Notes under the pieces: generated by a model
Told to the model about the DNA's origin: nothing
The model's database searches: none
Seen by the model: only the letters and a program-made list of their open reading frames with translations
Made by a program: the position numbers and the translations under genes
Source: a bacterium BMS3Abin02
GTDB taxonomy: Bacteria > Actinomycetota > Acidimicrobiia > Spongiisociales > UBA4744
Assembly (NCBI GenBank): GCA_002897675.1
Contig: BDSU01000036.1
Location: 1-64,000, forward strand
Length of the DNA: 64,000 bases
Direction of reading: 5' to 3'
Shown: positions 53,846 to 62,929 of the stretch, one piece after another
Numbering within the stretch: the first letter of the stretch is position 1
How the letters are laid out: each line of letters begins with the position of its first letter

Positions 53846-56047
53846 ATGCGCGAGCGTTCCCTGACCGATTCGTTGCTGCTCGACGACCTGAACCCGGTGC
53901 AGCGTGATGCGGTCGCGGCCACCGAAGGTCCGGTATTGGTCGTCGCCGGCGCCGGGTCGGGCAAGACGAGGGTGCTCACCTATCGGATCGCTCACCTGAT
54001 CCGCGACCTGGGCGTGGCCCCTCAGTCGATTCTTGCGATCACCTTCACCAACAAGGCTGCGGGAGAGATGCGCGACCGGGCCGAGACGCTGGTCGGATCC
54101 CGTGTGCGGGCGATGACGATCTCGACGTTTCACAGTGCATGTGCCCGGATCCTGCGCCGGGAGGCACATCGGCTCGGCTATCGGTCCGGGTTCTCCATCT
54201 ACGACGACGCCGACGCCGTACGGCTCGTCACGATGTGCATACGCGACCTCGACATGGATCCGAAACGGTTCCCTCCACGAAACATGCGAGCGGCGATCTC
54301 GGACGCGAAGAACGAGATGATCGACTTCGAGACCTACAAGGTCCAGGGTGCCGGGTTCTATCACGAGCAGGTCGCAGACGTCTACCGCCTGTACCAGCAG
54401 AGACTGTTGGAGGCCTCCGCAATGGACTTCGACGATCTCTTGATGGTCACCGTCGAGTTGTTCGGCGCGTTCCCCGAGGTGCTCGAGCACTATCAGCGGC
54501 GCTGGCAGTACGTGATGGTCGACGAGTATCAGGACACCAACCGCGCGCAGTACATGCTCGTGAAACAGCTCGCCGCCGCTCACCGGAACCTGTGTGTCGT
54601 GGGCGACAGCGACCAGTCGATCTATGGGTGGCGTGGCGCGGACATCCGCAACATCCTCGACTTCGAGAAGGACTATCCGGACGCCAAGGTCGTGGTCCTC
54701 GATCGCAACTACCGCTCCACCGAGGTGATCCTCGAAGCGGCGAACGCGGTGATCGCCAACAACGTTTCCCGCAAGCCGAAGCATCTGTGGACCGACCGCG
54801 GTCGGGGAGAACCGGTCGTTCGCTACCAGGCGGAGGACGAACGCGACGAAGCGGCATTCGTGGCCGAGCAGATCGGCTCTCTCGAAGAGGCCGGATACAC
54901 GGCGTCCGATGTTGCGGTGTTCTATCGGACCAACGCGCAGAGCAGGGTGCTCGAGGAGGTGTTCGTTCGCTACGCCCTCCCATATCAGGTGGTCGGCGGC
55001 GTGAAGTTCTACGAACGCAGGGAGGTCAAGGACGTCCTCGCGTATCTGCGAGCGCTGGTCAACCCTGACGACGAGGTGGCCCTCAAGCGGGTCATCAACG
55101 TGCCGAAACGGGGCCTCGGCTCCACGTCGATCGCACACGTCGACCGTTTCGCGCAAGGGCGTGGGATCAGCTTCCACGACGCCCTTGTCGCCGTCGACGA
55201 TGAGCCGCACCTGGCCGTACGGGCGCGCAAACAGATCAAGGAGTTCGTCGCGTTGCTCGATGTGCTGCGCGAGCGTGCCGCGGATGGGGCGAAGGCCGCC
55301 CTGGAGGCGGTGTTGGCCGAGACCGGGTATCTCGCAGAGATGGAGGCGGAGCGGACGATCGAGGCGCTCGGGCGGGTCGAGAACCTGCGGGAGCTGGTGT
55401 CGGTCGCCGAAGAGTACGAGGCAGGTGCCGCGGGGACGCTGGTGGATGACGAGGAGTGGGACGAGCTTCCGGGCCTTCGGAGACTGGAGCTGTTCCTCGA
55501 GTCGATCAGCCTCGTCACGGACCTCGACGAGCTCGACGAGGGTACGGACGCCGTGACGCTGATGACGCTGCACACGGCCAAGGGTCTCGAGTTCCCGGTG
55601 ATCTTCCTGATCGGCATGGACGACGGCGTGTTCCCGCATGCGCGATCGTTGGGTGACCCGGACCAGCTCGAGGAGGAACGCAGGCTCTGTTATGTGGGCA
55701 TCACTCGGGCGCAGGACCGTCTGTTCGTCACGAACGCCTGGAGTCGGATGCTGTGGGGCGGGACGAACTACAACCCGCCGAGCCGGTTCCTGTCCGAGAT
55801 CCCCGACTCGCTGACCGAGACGACAAAGCGGGCCCGTCGGCGTCCTGATCGAGAGCAGGTCAAACGTCGTGAGACGGTTCGTGTGCTCGATCTGGCGATC
55901 GGTGATCGGGTCCGCCACGACAAGTGGGGGTCCGGAACCGTGCGGCGAATCGTCGGTTCGGGTGACCGTGCAGAAGCGACGGTCGCCTTCGACGAGATGG
56001 GCGAGAAGCGCCTGCTGCTCGCCTGGGCGCCGCTGACCAAGGTGTAA
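53846..56047 (+). CDS. pcrA: UvrD/PcrA-family superfamily 1A DNA helicase
   Basis: A 733-residue 3'-5' helicase of the UvrD/PcrA type, used in nucleotide-excision repair and for clearing RecA or stalled forks. Walker A is GAGSGKT (residues 35-41), Walker B is VDEYQDTN, and other motifs are GDSDQSIYGWRGAD, RNYRS, and MTLHTAKGLEFP. The C-terminal about 50 residues have the PcrA tail (IGDRVRHDKWGSGTVRRI), the RNA-polymerase-binding Tudor-like fold. PcrA is therefore the better name. Confidence 0.93.
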   Translation: MRERSLTDSLLLDDLNPVQRDAVAATEGPVLVVAGAGSGKTRVLTYRIAHLIRDLGVAPQSILAITFTNKAAGEMRDRAETLVGSRVRAMTISTFHSACARILRREAHRLGYRSGFSIYDDADAVRLVTMCIRDLDMDPKRFPPRNMRAAISDAKNEMIDFETYKVQGAGFYHEQVADVYRLYQQRLLEASAMDFDDLLMVTVELFGAFPEVLEHYQRRWQYVMVDEYQDTNRAQYMLVKQLAAAHRNLCVVGDSDQSIYGWRGADIRNILDFEKDYPDAKVVVLDRNYRSTEVILEAANAVIANNVSRKPKHLWTDRGRGEPVVRYQAEDERDEAAFVAEQIGSLEEAGYTASDVAVFYRTNAQSRVLEEVFVRYALPYQVVGGVKFYERREVKDVLAYLRALVNPDDEVALKRVINVPKRGLGSTSIAHVDRFAQGRGISFHDALVAVDDEPHLAVRARKQIKEFVALLDVLRERAADGAKAALEAVLAETGYLAEMEAERTIEALGRVENLRELVSVAEEYEAGAAGTLVDDEEWDELPGLRRLELFLESISLVTDLDELDEGTDAVTLMTLHTAKGLEFPVIFLIGMDDGVFPHARSLGDPDQLEEERRLCYVGITRAQDRLFVTNAWSRMLWGGTNYNPPSRFLSEIPDSLTETTKRARRRPDREQVKRRETVRVLDLAIGDRVRHDKWGSGTVRRIVGSGDRAEATVAFDEMGEKRLLLAWAPLTKV

Positions 56048-56052
56048 TCAGC

Positions 56053-56101
56053 TTTCTCGTCAATGGGAGCGTCGGTATGCGACGCCGGCATTGACAGGAA
56101 A
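56053..56101. repeat. 49-bp palindrome, family B, copy 4
   Basis: TTTCTCGTCAAT and ATTGACAGGAAA are the arms, so relative to copies 1-3 it lies in the opposite orientation. It sits between the convergent ends of the helicase and transaldolase genes and could stop transcription from both sides. Confidence 0.9.
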
Positions 56102-56106
56102 ACGGG

Positions 56107-57216
56107 TCAGCCGGCCAGTGCCGCCCGTTTCTCGTCGATCGAGGCGAGGAGCCGGTGGTAGGCGTCGGCGAACTTGCCCACGCCCTCGTCCTCGAGGACT
56201 TGCACCACGTCGTCGTAGTCGATGCCGACCGAAGCGAGCCGGTCGAGCGTCTCGACGGCGGCGGCGATATCGGTACTCGTGAACACCTTGGGGTCGGGGC
56301 TACCGTGGTCCTGGTATGCCTCGATCGTGGAGATCGGGATGGTGTTGACCGTGTCGGGTGCAACGAGATCTTCCACGTACATGACATCGCTGTAGGCGGC
56401 GTTCTTGGTTGAGGTACTCGCCCAGAGGGGACGCTGGATGCGAGCCCCCTTGGCCGCGAGCGCGTCCCAGCGATCTCCCGAGAGTATCTCGAGGAACGCG
56501 CCGTACGCGGCCCGCGCGTTGGCGACCGCAGCCTTTCCGCGCAACGCCAGGGCGTCATCGGTCCTGATGTTCTCGAGGCGCTTGTCGACCTCGGTATCGA
56601 CCCGGGACACGAAGAAAGACGCCACCGACGCGACATGCGACACATCGCCACCGATGGCGGCAAAGCCCTCGAGGCCGCTCTGGTATGCCTCCATGACCTC
56701 CCCGTATCGGTCGAGGGCGAAGATCAGGGTCACGTTGACCGAGATTCCTTCGGCGATCAGTTCACGGACGGCGGGAATGCCTTCGGCGGTCGCGGGTACC
56801 TTGATCAGTAGATTCGGCCGATCGACCCGCTTCACCCACTCGCGTGCCTCGGCGACCGTTGCGGCGGTGTCGTGGGCCAGGTCGGGTGACACTTCGACCG
56901 ACACATACCCGTCGACCCCGTCGGTGCGGTCGAACACGGGACGCATCACGTCGCAGGCGGCCTGGATGTCGCCGGTGACGAGAACGGTGTAGATCTCGTC
57001 GGTCGATGCACCGCGAGTGGCCATGTCGCCAAGCGGTCCGTCGTAGTCGGCCGATCCCATGATCGCCGCGGCGAAGATCGACGGATTGGAGGTGACACCG
57101 GTGACGGCGTCGTCGTTCATCATCCGCGGCAAGCCGTCGGGTTTGAGGAGCTCTTGGGATATGGAGTCGAGCCAGATGCTCTGGCCTCGTGCGGCGACGG
57201 CGTGCAGACGTGACAT
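56107..57216 (-). CDS. tal: Transaldolase
   Basis: A 369-residue transaldolase of the long actinobacterial type (pentose phosphate pathway). The Schiff-base lysine is K139 (NLLIKVPAT); GVTSNPSIFAAAI is at 40-52 and RPLWASTSTKN is near residue 275. ATG at 57216 follows GGAG on the minus strand; the proline-rich longer N-terminus is not expected to be translated. There is no fused glucose-6-phosphate isomerase. Confidence 0.94.
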   Translation of the reverse strand: MSRLHAVAARGQSIWLDSISQELLKPDGLPRMMNDDAVTGVTSNPSIFAAAIMGSADYDGPLGDMATRGASTDEIYTVLVTGDIQAACDVMRPVFDRTDGVDGYVSVEVSPDLAHDTAATVAEAREWVKRVDRPNLLIKVPATAEGIPAVRELIAEGISVNVTLIFALDRYGEVMEAYQSGLEGFAAIGGDVSHVASVASFFVSRVDTEVDKRLENIRTDDALALRGKAAVANARAAYGAFLEILSGDRWDALAAKGARIQRPLWASTSTKNAAYSDVMYVEDLVAPDTVNTIPISTIEAYQDHGSPDPKVFTSTDIAAAVETLDRLASVGIDYDDVVQVLEDEGVGKFADAYHRLLASIDEKRAALAG

Positions 57217-57353
57217 GTGTTTCTCCGAGTCGTTCTCGTGACGTAACGGTAGCGGTGGCGGCGGCGGTATCGGTAGCGGCAGCGGGCCACTGCCTGTTCC
57301 TCGCATGTCCAAAGTCCGGCTGAGAGCGTAAACTTTCGTCGGAGGCCAAACCG

Positions 57354-58433
57354 TTGAACAACCTCGCCGTCGTCACCGGAGCATCCGGACATCTGGGCGC
57401 CAACCTCGTGCGGCGTCTCATCGCCGACGAGCGCCCGGTTCGGGTGGTGCTGCTTCCAGACGATCCCGCTCCGGCTCTCGCAGGACTCGACATCGAACGT
57501 GTCGCAGGCGACGTGCTCGATGAGCAGTCACTACGGCGGGCGTTCCGAGGCGCCGCCACGGTCTTCCACCTGGCGGGGATCATCTCCATCGAGGGCGGCT
57601 ACGGTGGCAAGGTCGTCGCCGTGAACGTCGGTGGGGTCCGCAACGCCGCAGAAGCCGCCCTGGCCGAACGGGTGGATCGATTCGTGCACTGCTCGTCGAT
57701 TCACGCGTTCGACCCGTTGCCGTTACGCCGAGCCGTCGACGAGCGCCGCGCCCGCCCTTTGAACGGCGGGCGTGCCGCCTACGACCGATCGAAGGCAGCC
57801 GGTGAAGTGGAGTTGCACAAGGCGGTCGAACGGGGTCTCGACGCCGTGACCATCAACCCGACCGGAGTAATCGGACCGTATGACTTCCAGCCGTCGCGCA
57901 TGGGCCGGGTCCTGCTGATGATGCGTGCGGGGCGGCTGCCGGTACTTCCCGACGGTGGGTTCAACTGGGTCGACGTGCGCGACGTCGCCGAAGCCCTGCT
58001 GCTCGGTGAGACGAAAGCCCGCGCCGGTGAGTCCTACATCGCCGCCGGCCACTGGCAGTCGATGCGCGACATCGCCGAGCTGGTCGCTGCGGTGACCGGG
58101 ACTCGCGTCCCACCGGTCATCCCGATGGGTATCGCCAGGTTTGGCGCTCCGCTCGTCGGATTCGTCGACCGTCGCCTGGGGAGGGATCCACTTTTCACCG
58201 CCGAGTCGGTCCGGGCCCTGCGCACGTACCGTCACATCGACCACGCCAAAGCGACGAGAACGTTCGGATACATGCCTCGTCCGACTCGCGACACGATCGA
58301 GGACGTCTACCGCTGGTTCGCGGAGGCTGGTGTGATCGAAGGCGTACGGGCACCGCGGCTCGGCGTCGGAGCGTCCCTGCGAGCATGGTGGGGAAGTGTC
58401 AGCCGCAAGGGAGTCCGGCGACAGTCGGTGTGA
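57354..58433 (+). CDS. NAD(P)-dependent epimerase/dehydratase (extended SDR)
   Basis: A 359-residue Rossmann protein. TGASGHLGANL at the N-terminus is the nucleotide loop; the catalytic Ser and YxxxK are in HCSSIHAF and YDRSKAAGE. It resembles the dihydroflavonol reductase / sterol dehydrogenase-like group; the substrate is unknown. It starts on TTG 57354, eight bases after GGAGG. Confidence 0.85.
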   Translation: MNNLAVVTGASGHLGANLVRRLIADERPVRVVLLPDDPAPALAGLDIERVAGDVLDEQSLRRAFRGAATVFHLAGIISIEGGYGGKVVAVNVGGVRNAAEAALAERVDRFVHCSSIHAFDPLPLRRAVDERRARPLNGGRAAYDRSKAAGEVELHKAVERGLDAVTINPTGVIGPYDFQPSRMGRVLLMMRAGRLPVLPDGGFNWVDVRDVAEALLLGETKARAGESYIAAGHWQSMRDIAELVAAVTGTRVPPVIPMGIARFGAPLVGFVDRRLGRDPLFTAESVRALRTYRHIDHAKATRTFGYMPRPTRDTIEDVYRWFAEAGVIEGVRAPRLGVGASLRAWWGSVSRKGVRRQSV

Positions 58434-58496
58434 CCTGCCACTTTCACCGATCACGATGCCGAGCTCCCGGCGTCATGCAGTAACCTTCGGTTCGCA

Positions 58497-58889
58497 ATGC
58501 CACGCAGGATCCTGATCGCGAAGCCCGGCCTCGACGGGCACGACCGAGGGGCCAAGGTGATCGCCAGGGCGCTCCGGGACGCCGGCAACGAAGTGATCTA
58601 CTCGGGTCTGCACCAGACCCCCGAACAGATCGTCGATACCGCCATCCAGGAAGATGTCGACGCGATCGGCCTGTCGGTGCTCAGCGGTGCCCACATGACG
58701 CTGTTTCCACGCGTCGTGCAACTCCTCGCCGAGCAGGGCATCACCGACATCGTCGTGTTCGGTGGCGGCATCATCCCCGATGATGACATCGCCAAGCTGA
58801 AAGACGCCGGCCTGTCCGGCATCTTCACACCGGGCACACCACTGTCCGAGATCACCGACTGGGTAGCAAACAACATACAAGAACACTGA
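58497..58889 (+). CDS. B12-binding subunit of methylmalonyl-CoA-type mutase
   Basis: A 130-residue cobalamin-binding protein with the DxHxxG motif (GLDGHDRG at residues 11-18), [12 protein letters not shown] and [10 protein letters not shown]. It is the stand-alone small subunit of a two-part mutase (methylmalonyl-CoA or a related acyl-CoA). The large subunit is not in the window. It is 13 bases upstream of sucC, which suggests a propionate route entering at succinyl-CoA. Confidence 0.88.
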   Translation: MPRRILIAKPGLDGHDRGAKVIARALRDAGNEVIYSGLHQTPEQIVDTAIQEDVDAIGLSVLSGAHMTLFPRVVQLLAEQGITDIVVFGGGIIPDDDIAKLKDAGLSGIFTPGTPLSEITDWVANNIQEH

Positions 58890-58902
58890 CGAGGAGAGAT
58901 TC

Positions 58903-60054
58903 GTGGACCTTCTGGAATACCAGGGGAAGTCCTTGTTCGCCCGCATCGGGGTACCCGTCCCCGAGGGCAGGGCGGCCGCCACCGCCGAGGAAGCGCGGGA
59001 TGCCGCCCGTGAACTCGGTGGAACCGTGGTGGTCAAGGCGCAGGTACAGGTGGGCGGACGAGGCAAGGCCGGCGGTATCAAGCTTGCCGAGACTCCCGAT
59101 GAGGCGTATGAGCGGGCCGAAGAGATCCTCGGCATGGACATCAAAGGTCACACCGTCCATCGCGTATGGATCGAACGAGCCTCCAAGATCAAGGCCGAGT
59201 ACTACGCATCGTTCACGCTGGATCGTTCGGCCAAGAAGCATCTTGGGATGATCAGCGCCAAAGGCGGCGTGGACATCGAGCAGGTTGCCGCCACCGAACC
59301 GGAAGCGGTCGTCAAAGTGCACATCGACCCGGTCATCGGCCTGCCGAATTGGCTTGCCACCGAGATGGTCTATCGGGCCAAACTCGATCCGGAAGCTGCC
59401 CGCGGTGCCATCGCGTTGTTGAAAAAGCTCTACCAGGCGTTCGTCGAGTTCGACTGTGACCTCGTCGAAGTCAATCCGATGATCCTTACGGAGGATGGCC
59501 AGGTGATGGCGCTCGACGCGAAGGTGGTGCTCGACGAGAACGGCTTCTTCCGGCACAAGGACTTTCCGGCATTCGCCAAGGAGCACGTGATTCCACAGGT
59601 CGAACGAATGGCGAAGGATCGCGGATTGAACTTCATCAAACTCGACGGTGACGTGGGCATCATCGGCAACGGCGCCGGTCTCGTGATGTCGACGCTCGAC
59701 GTCGTGTCGCTCGTCGGTGGGAAGGCTGCGAACTTTCTCGACGTCGGCGGCGGTGCCGGGGCCGACACGATCACGAACGCCCTCGAAGTCCTCATGGAGG
59801 ACGTGTCGGTCAAGATCGTGTTGATCAACATCTTCGGCGGGATCACCCGCTGCGACCTCGTCGCCCAGGGTGTCCTCGAGGCGTTCCAGAGCCTGGATCT
59901 CCCGTGGCCGATCGTCGTCCGTCTCGATGGGACGAACGCGGAGGAAGGGCGAAAGATCCTTGCCACGGTGGAGTCCGAAAAGCTCATTCCCGCGGCGACG
60001 ATGCGGGAGGCAGCCGAGAAAGCCGTGCGACTCGCGGGCGGGGAGGTGGGCTGA
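58903..60054 (+). CDS. sucC: Succinyl-CoA synthetase, beta subunit
   Basis: A 383-residue subunit with an ATP-grasp fold. It starts [20 protein letters not shown] and has [30 protein letters not shown] and [13 protein letters not shown]. It catalyses the reversible step between succinyl-CoA and succinate with ADP or GDP. GTG 58903 follows GAGGAGAG; it overlaps sucD by one base. Confidence 0.96.
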   Translation: MDLLEYQGKSLFARIGVPVPEGRAAATAEEARDAARELGGTVVVKAQVQVGGRGKAGGIKLAETPDEAYERAEEILGMDIKGHTVHRVWIERASKIKAEYYASFTLDRSAKKHLGMISAKGGVDIEQVAATEPEAVVKVHIDPVIGLPNWLATEMVYRAKLDPEAARGAIALLKKLYQAFVEFDCDLVEVNPMILTEDGQVMALDAKVVLDENGFFRHKDFPAFAKEHVIPQVERMAKDRGLNFIKLDGDVGIIGNGAGLVMSTLDVVSLVGGKAANFLDVGGGAGADTITNALEVLMEDVSVKIVLINIFGGITRCDLVAQGVLEAFQSLDLPWPIVVRLDGTNAEEGRKILATVESEKLIPAATMREAAEKAVRLAGGEVG

Positions 60055-60932
60055 TGGCAATCATCATCGATGAAAGCACCCAGGTGGTCGTGCAGGGGCT
60101 GACCGGCAAGGAAGGCCGGTTCCACGCGCTGCGCAACCGTGACTACGGGACGCACGTGGTTGCCGGGACTCGTCCTGGCAAGGGCGGCGAGGAAGTGTCC
60201 GGCATCCCGATCTTCGACACGGTCGCCCAGGCCGTCGAGGCGACCGGTGCGAACACGTCGCTGATCTTCGTTCCGCCGCCGTTCGCCGCAGATGCCGTTC
60301 TCGAGGCCGCCGCTGCGGGCGTGCATGTGATCGTGTGTATCACCGAAGGTATCCCCGCACAGGACGAGGCGAAGGTCTTCAATTACCTGAAACAGACGAC
60401 ACGGCACACGATGTTGATCGGCCCGAACTGTCCCGGGCTCATCTCACCTGGGAAGTCGAACGTCGGCATCATGCCCGATTCGATCACCGCGCCGGGGAAC
60501 ATCGGTGTCGTGTCGCGTTCCGGCACGCTCACGTATCAGGCGGTACATGAACTGACGACGCATGGACTCGGCCAGACGACCTGCATCGGCATCGGGGGAG
60601 ACCCGGTGCCCGGCACGACGTTCATCGATGTTCTGGCCCGGTTCCAGGAAGATCCGGATACCGAAGGGATCGTGATGATCGGCGAGATCGGCGGCGATGC
60701 CGAGGAACAGGCAGCCGAGTTCATCAGAGAACACGTCACGAAACCGGTGGTCGCGTACATCGCCGGGGTCACGGCACCGAAGGGCAAGAAGATGGGTCAC
60801 GCCGGGGCGATCATCTCCGGGTCGAAGGGTACCGCGGCCGCCAAGATGGAGGCGCTACAGGCCGTCGGTGTCACGGTTCTCGACGATCCGACGATGATCG
60901 GTGTGGCCATGAAGGACCTGCTCGGATCCTGA
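60054..60932 (+). CDS. sucD: Succinyl-CoA synthetase, alpha subunit
   Basis: A 292-residue partner of SucC. The CoA-binding fold has [13 protein letters not shown]; the phosphorylated histidine is in [25 protein letters not shown] is also typical. ATG 60054 shares a base with the sucC stop. A long perfect inverted repeat follows at once. Confidence 0.96.
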   Translation: MAIIIDESTQVVVQGLTGKEGRFHALRNRDYGTHVVAGTRPGKGGEEVSGIPIFDTVAQAVEATGANTSLIFVPPPFAADAVLEAAAAGVHVIVCITEGIPAQDEAKVFNYLKQTTRHTMLIGPNCPGLISPGKSNVGIMPDSITAPGNIGVVSRSGTLTYQAVHELTTHGLGQTTCIGIGGDPVPGTTFIDVLARFQEDPDTEGIVMIGEIGGDAEEQAAEFIREHVTKPVVAYIAGVTAPKGKKMGHAGAIISGSKGTAAAKMEALQAVGVTVLDDPTMIGVAMKDLLGS

Positions 60933-60935
60933 TTC

Positions 60936-60992
60936 ACCCGTTCTCGTGACGGTCGGATGGGATTATTCCTTTCCAGCGTCACGAGAACGGGT
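60936..60992. terminator. Bidirectional terminator-like inverted repeat
   Basis: ACCCGTTCTCGTGACG and CGTCACGAGAACGGGT are perfect 16-base arms separated by 25 bases. It starts four bases after the sucD stop and reaches the stop of the convergent transporter gene, so it could insulate both. Confidence 0.8.
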
Positions 60993-62215
60993 CAGGCCAT
61001 CTCGATCGGACGCAGCACGAACCACGTGTACGCGATACCGGTGCCGTAGAGGATCAACATCGCCACGAACAGCACGTTGAAGCCCACATCGAACCCGAGC
61101 CTGCTTCTGATCCAGCCCGACAACAACGGTCCGACGGTCCACCCCGCCGTCCAGACCATCGCCTCGGCCGCCGAGAGCGACGGACGCCACGCCTCCTTGA
61201 CCTGCCCCATCGTGAACTCGGCGTAGATCGGGTTGGCTGCATTCATCAACGCCGACCGGACGAACAGCGCGATGGCGACCGCTGCGAAGCTGCCGGAGAA
61301 ACCCAGCATCGCAATGAATGGCAGCGACAGCGTCTGGACGATCACGATGCTCGCGGTCTTGCCGAATCGCTCTGCGATGATCGGCTGGAGCATCACGGCA
61401 ATGGCCATGCCAAGCTGGGACCATGCGAAGACGGCACCGAGGGCTGCAAAGGACACCCCGAACTTCCCCTCGACGAAGATGTTGAGGAACGGGATGATCA
61501 ACCCTGCCCCGAGACCGATGAAGATGTTCGGCACCAGCAGGATCAGGATGATCCTTCTGGCGGGCCGAGGAATGTGCCACAGCTTGCCGTCCGTCGGTTC
61601 CGCAGGCCTGACTTCGGTGAGCTTCCAGAGGGGGAGCGCGGTGATCAGGTAGAGCACTGCGGCGACCATGACCGTCCACTGAATCGCCTGGAGGCTCTTC
61701 GGGTCGAAGCCGCCGATCCTGGCGAAGAACGACGGGAGCCAGCCGCCCGCGAGACTGCCGAAGAACCCGGCGACGAGATTCGCTGCGAACTGTGCCGAGA
61801 ACAGGTACGTGCGGTTCGTCCGCGGTTCGAGTGCGGTCATCAGCGGGCTCGGCACCACCCAGAAGGCCATGCCGCCGAGGCCGATCAGGAGAATCGACAT
61901 CATTGCGAGCACGATGCCGTGTGAGAGAGTCAGCCCCAGGAGACCCAGACCGGCGGTGAACGCTCCCATCCGCATCATGCGGACGTACCCGGTGCGTTCC
62001 GAGAGGCGAGCCACGGGGAGGGCGAGTATGAGGGCGACGAGGTTGGGCACGGCGTTGGCGATGCCGACCATGGACTGGGAGAAACCGAGGCCCTCGAACA
62101 GGAAGTTCAGCAGTAGCCACGTGACGCTGAACGAGAAACCCCACAGCGTCGCTGCGACGAGGAACCAGCGCGAGTCGCGCGTAAACGATCGGAGGTGGGT
62201 GATCGCTCTGAGCAC
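60992..62215 (-). CDS. Major facilitator superfamily transporter
   Basis: A 407-residue transporter with about twelve hydrophobic segments. The loop after segment 2 has the MFS-like LPVARLSERTGYVRMMRMG, and the second half repeats the fold (IIAERFGKTASIV). The substrate is unknown. GTG at 62215 is preferred because TACCAT ends six bases before it on the minus strand; GTG at 62236 would add seven residues. Confidence 0.82.
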   Translation of the reverse strand: MLRAITHLRSFTRDSRWFLVAATLWGFSFSVTWLLLNFLFEGLGFSQSMVGIANAVPNLVALILALPVARLSERTGYVRMMRMGAFTAGLGLLGLTLSHGIVLAMMSILLIGLGGMAFWVVPSPLMTALEPRTNRTYLFSAQFAANLVAGFFGSLAGGWLPSFFARIGGFDPKSLQAIQWTVMVAAVLYLITALPLWKLTEVRPAEPTDGKLWHIPRPARRIILILLVPNIFIGLGAGLIIPFLNIFVEGKFGVSFAALGAVFAWSQLGMAIAVMLQPIIAERFGKTASIVIVQTLSLPFIAMLGFSGSFAAVAIALFVRSALMNAANPIYAEFTMGQVKEAWRPSLSAAEAMVWTAGWTVGPLLSGWIRSRLGFDVGFNVLFVAMLILYGTGIAYTWFVLRPIEMA

Positions 62216-62221
62216 CGGCGC

Positions 62222-62227
62222 ATGGTA
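62222..62227 (-). promoter_or_regulatory. -10 hexamer TACCAT for the MFS transporter
   Basis: TACCAT is placed six bases before GTG 62215 and lies beyond which the longer reading frame would have to begin, so it helps decide the start. Confidence 0.5.
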
Positions 62228-62237
62228 TATGCCCACG

Positions 62238-62332
62238 TTTCCTGTTGGTGCCGGCGTCGGACGGTGGCGCTTCCATTGACGAGAGTCTCGTCTCTGCCAG
62301 CCGCACTATTTCACGCCAGCATTGACGAGAAT
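62238..62332. repeat. Degenerate tandem pair of family B palindromes
   Basis: Two about 49-base units (62238-62286 and 62284-62332) keep the ends TTTCCTGTT, CATTGACGAGA and GCATTGACGAGAA, but the inner arms are worn. They lie between the divergent transporter and lemA genes. Confidence 0.6.
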
Positions 62333-62384
62333 CCTGAAAGGAATCCTCGTAGACTCGGCGCACGTCACCGAAGCGAGGGAAACC

Positions 62385-62927
62385 GTGACCGTGCTCATCA
62401 TCATCGTTGTCGTGCTTGCCGTGTGGTTCTTCGGCATGTACAACAGCCTGGTCAAGCTCCGAAACCGCACCGACAACGCGTGGGCTCAGATCGACGTGCA
62501 ACTCAAGCGCAGGTACGACTTGATTCCCAACCTCGTCGAGACGGTGAAGGGGTATGCGGCTCACGAGAAATCCACGTTCGAACAGGTCGTCGCCGCGCGC
62601 AACCGGGCGATGGCCGCGGGCAGCGTGCAAGAGAAGGCCCAGGCCGAGAACATGCTGACCGCCGCCCTGCGGCAACTGTTCGCGCTCGCCGAGGCGTACC
62701 CGGAGCTCAAGGCGAGTGTGAACTTCTCCGAACTTCAGGCGCAACTCACCGACACGGAGAACAAGATCGCAATCTCCCGCCAGATCTACAACGACTCGGT
62801 GCTGAGCCTCAACAACCGGGTTCAGACCGTTCCGTCCAACATCGTGGCCGGCATTGCGGGGTTCGAGACGCGTGAGTACTTCGATGCGCCCGATGAGGCC
62901 GATCAGGCCCCGCAGGTGAGTTTCTGA
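62385..62927 (+). CDS. lemA: LemA family protein
   Basis: A 180-residue protein with one N-terminal membrane helix ([17 protein letters not shown]) and the LemA helical core ([22 protein letters not shown], then [15 protein letters not shown]). The role in bacteria is unclear. GTG 62385 follows GCGAGGGAAA; the upstream in-frame codons cross the repeat. The DUF2207 gene begins two bases after the stop, a common pairing. Confidence 0.9.
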   Translation: MTVLIIIVVVLAVWFFGMYNSLVKLRNRTDNAWAQIDVQLKRRYDLIPNLVETVKGYAAHEKSTFEQVVAARNRAMAAGSVQEKAQAENMLTAALRQLFALAEAYPELKASVNFSELQAQLTDTENKIAISRQIYNDSVLSLNNRVQTVPSNIVAGIAGFETREYFDAPDEADQAPQVSF

Positions 62928-62929
62928 AC

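Noticed and set aside
53726-55918. A 730-codon open frame on the minus strand opposite the UvrD/PcrA helicase gene
   Set aside because: The plus strand carries all helicase motifs; the antisense frame has a composition typical of GC-rich shadow frames and no recognisable domain.
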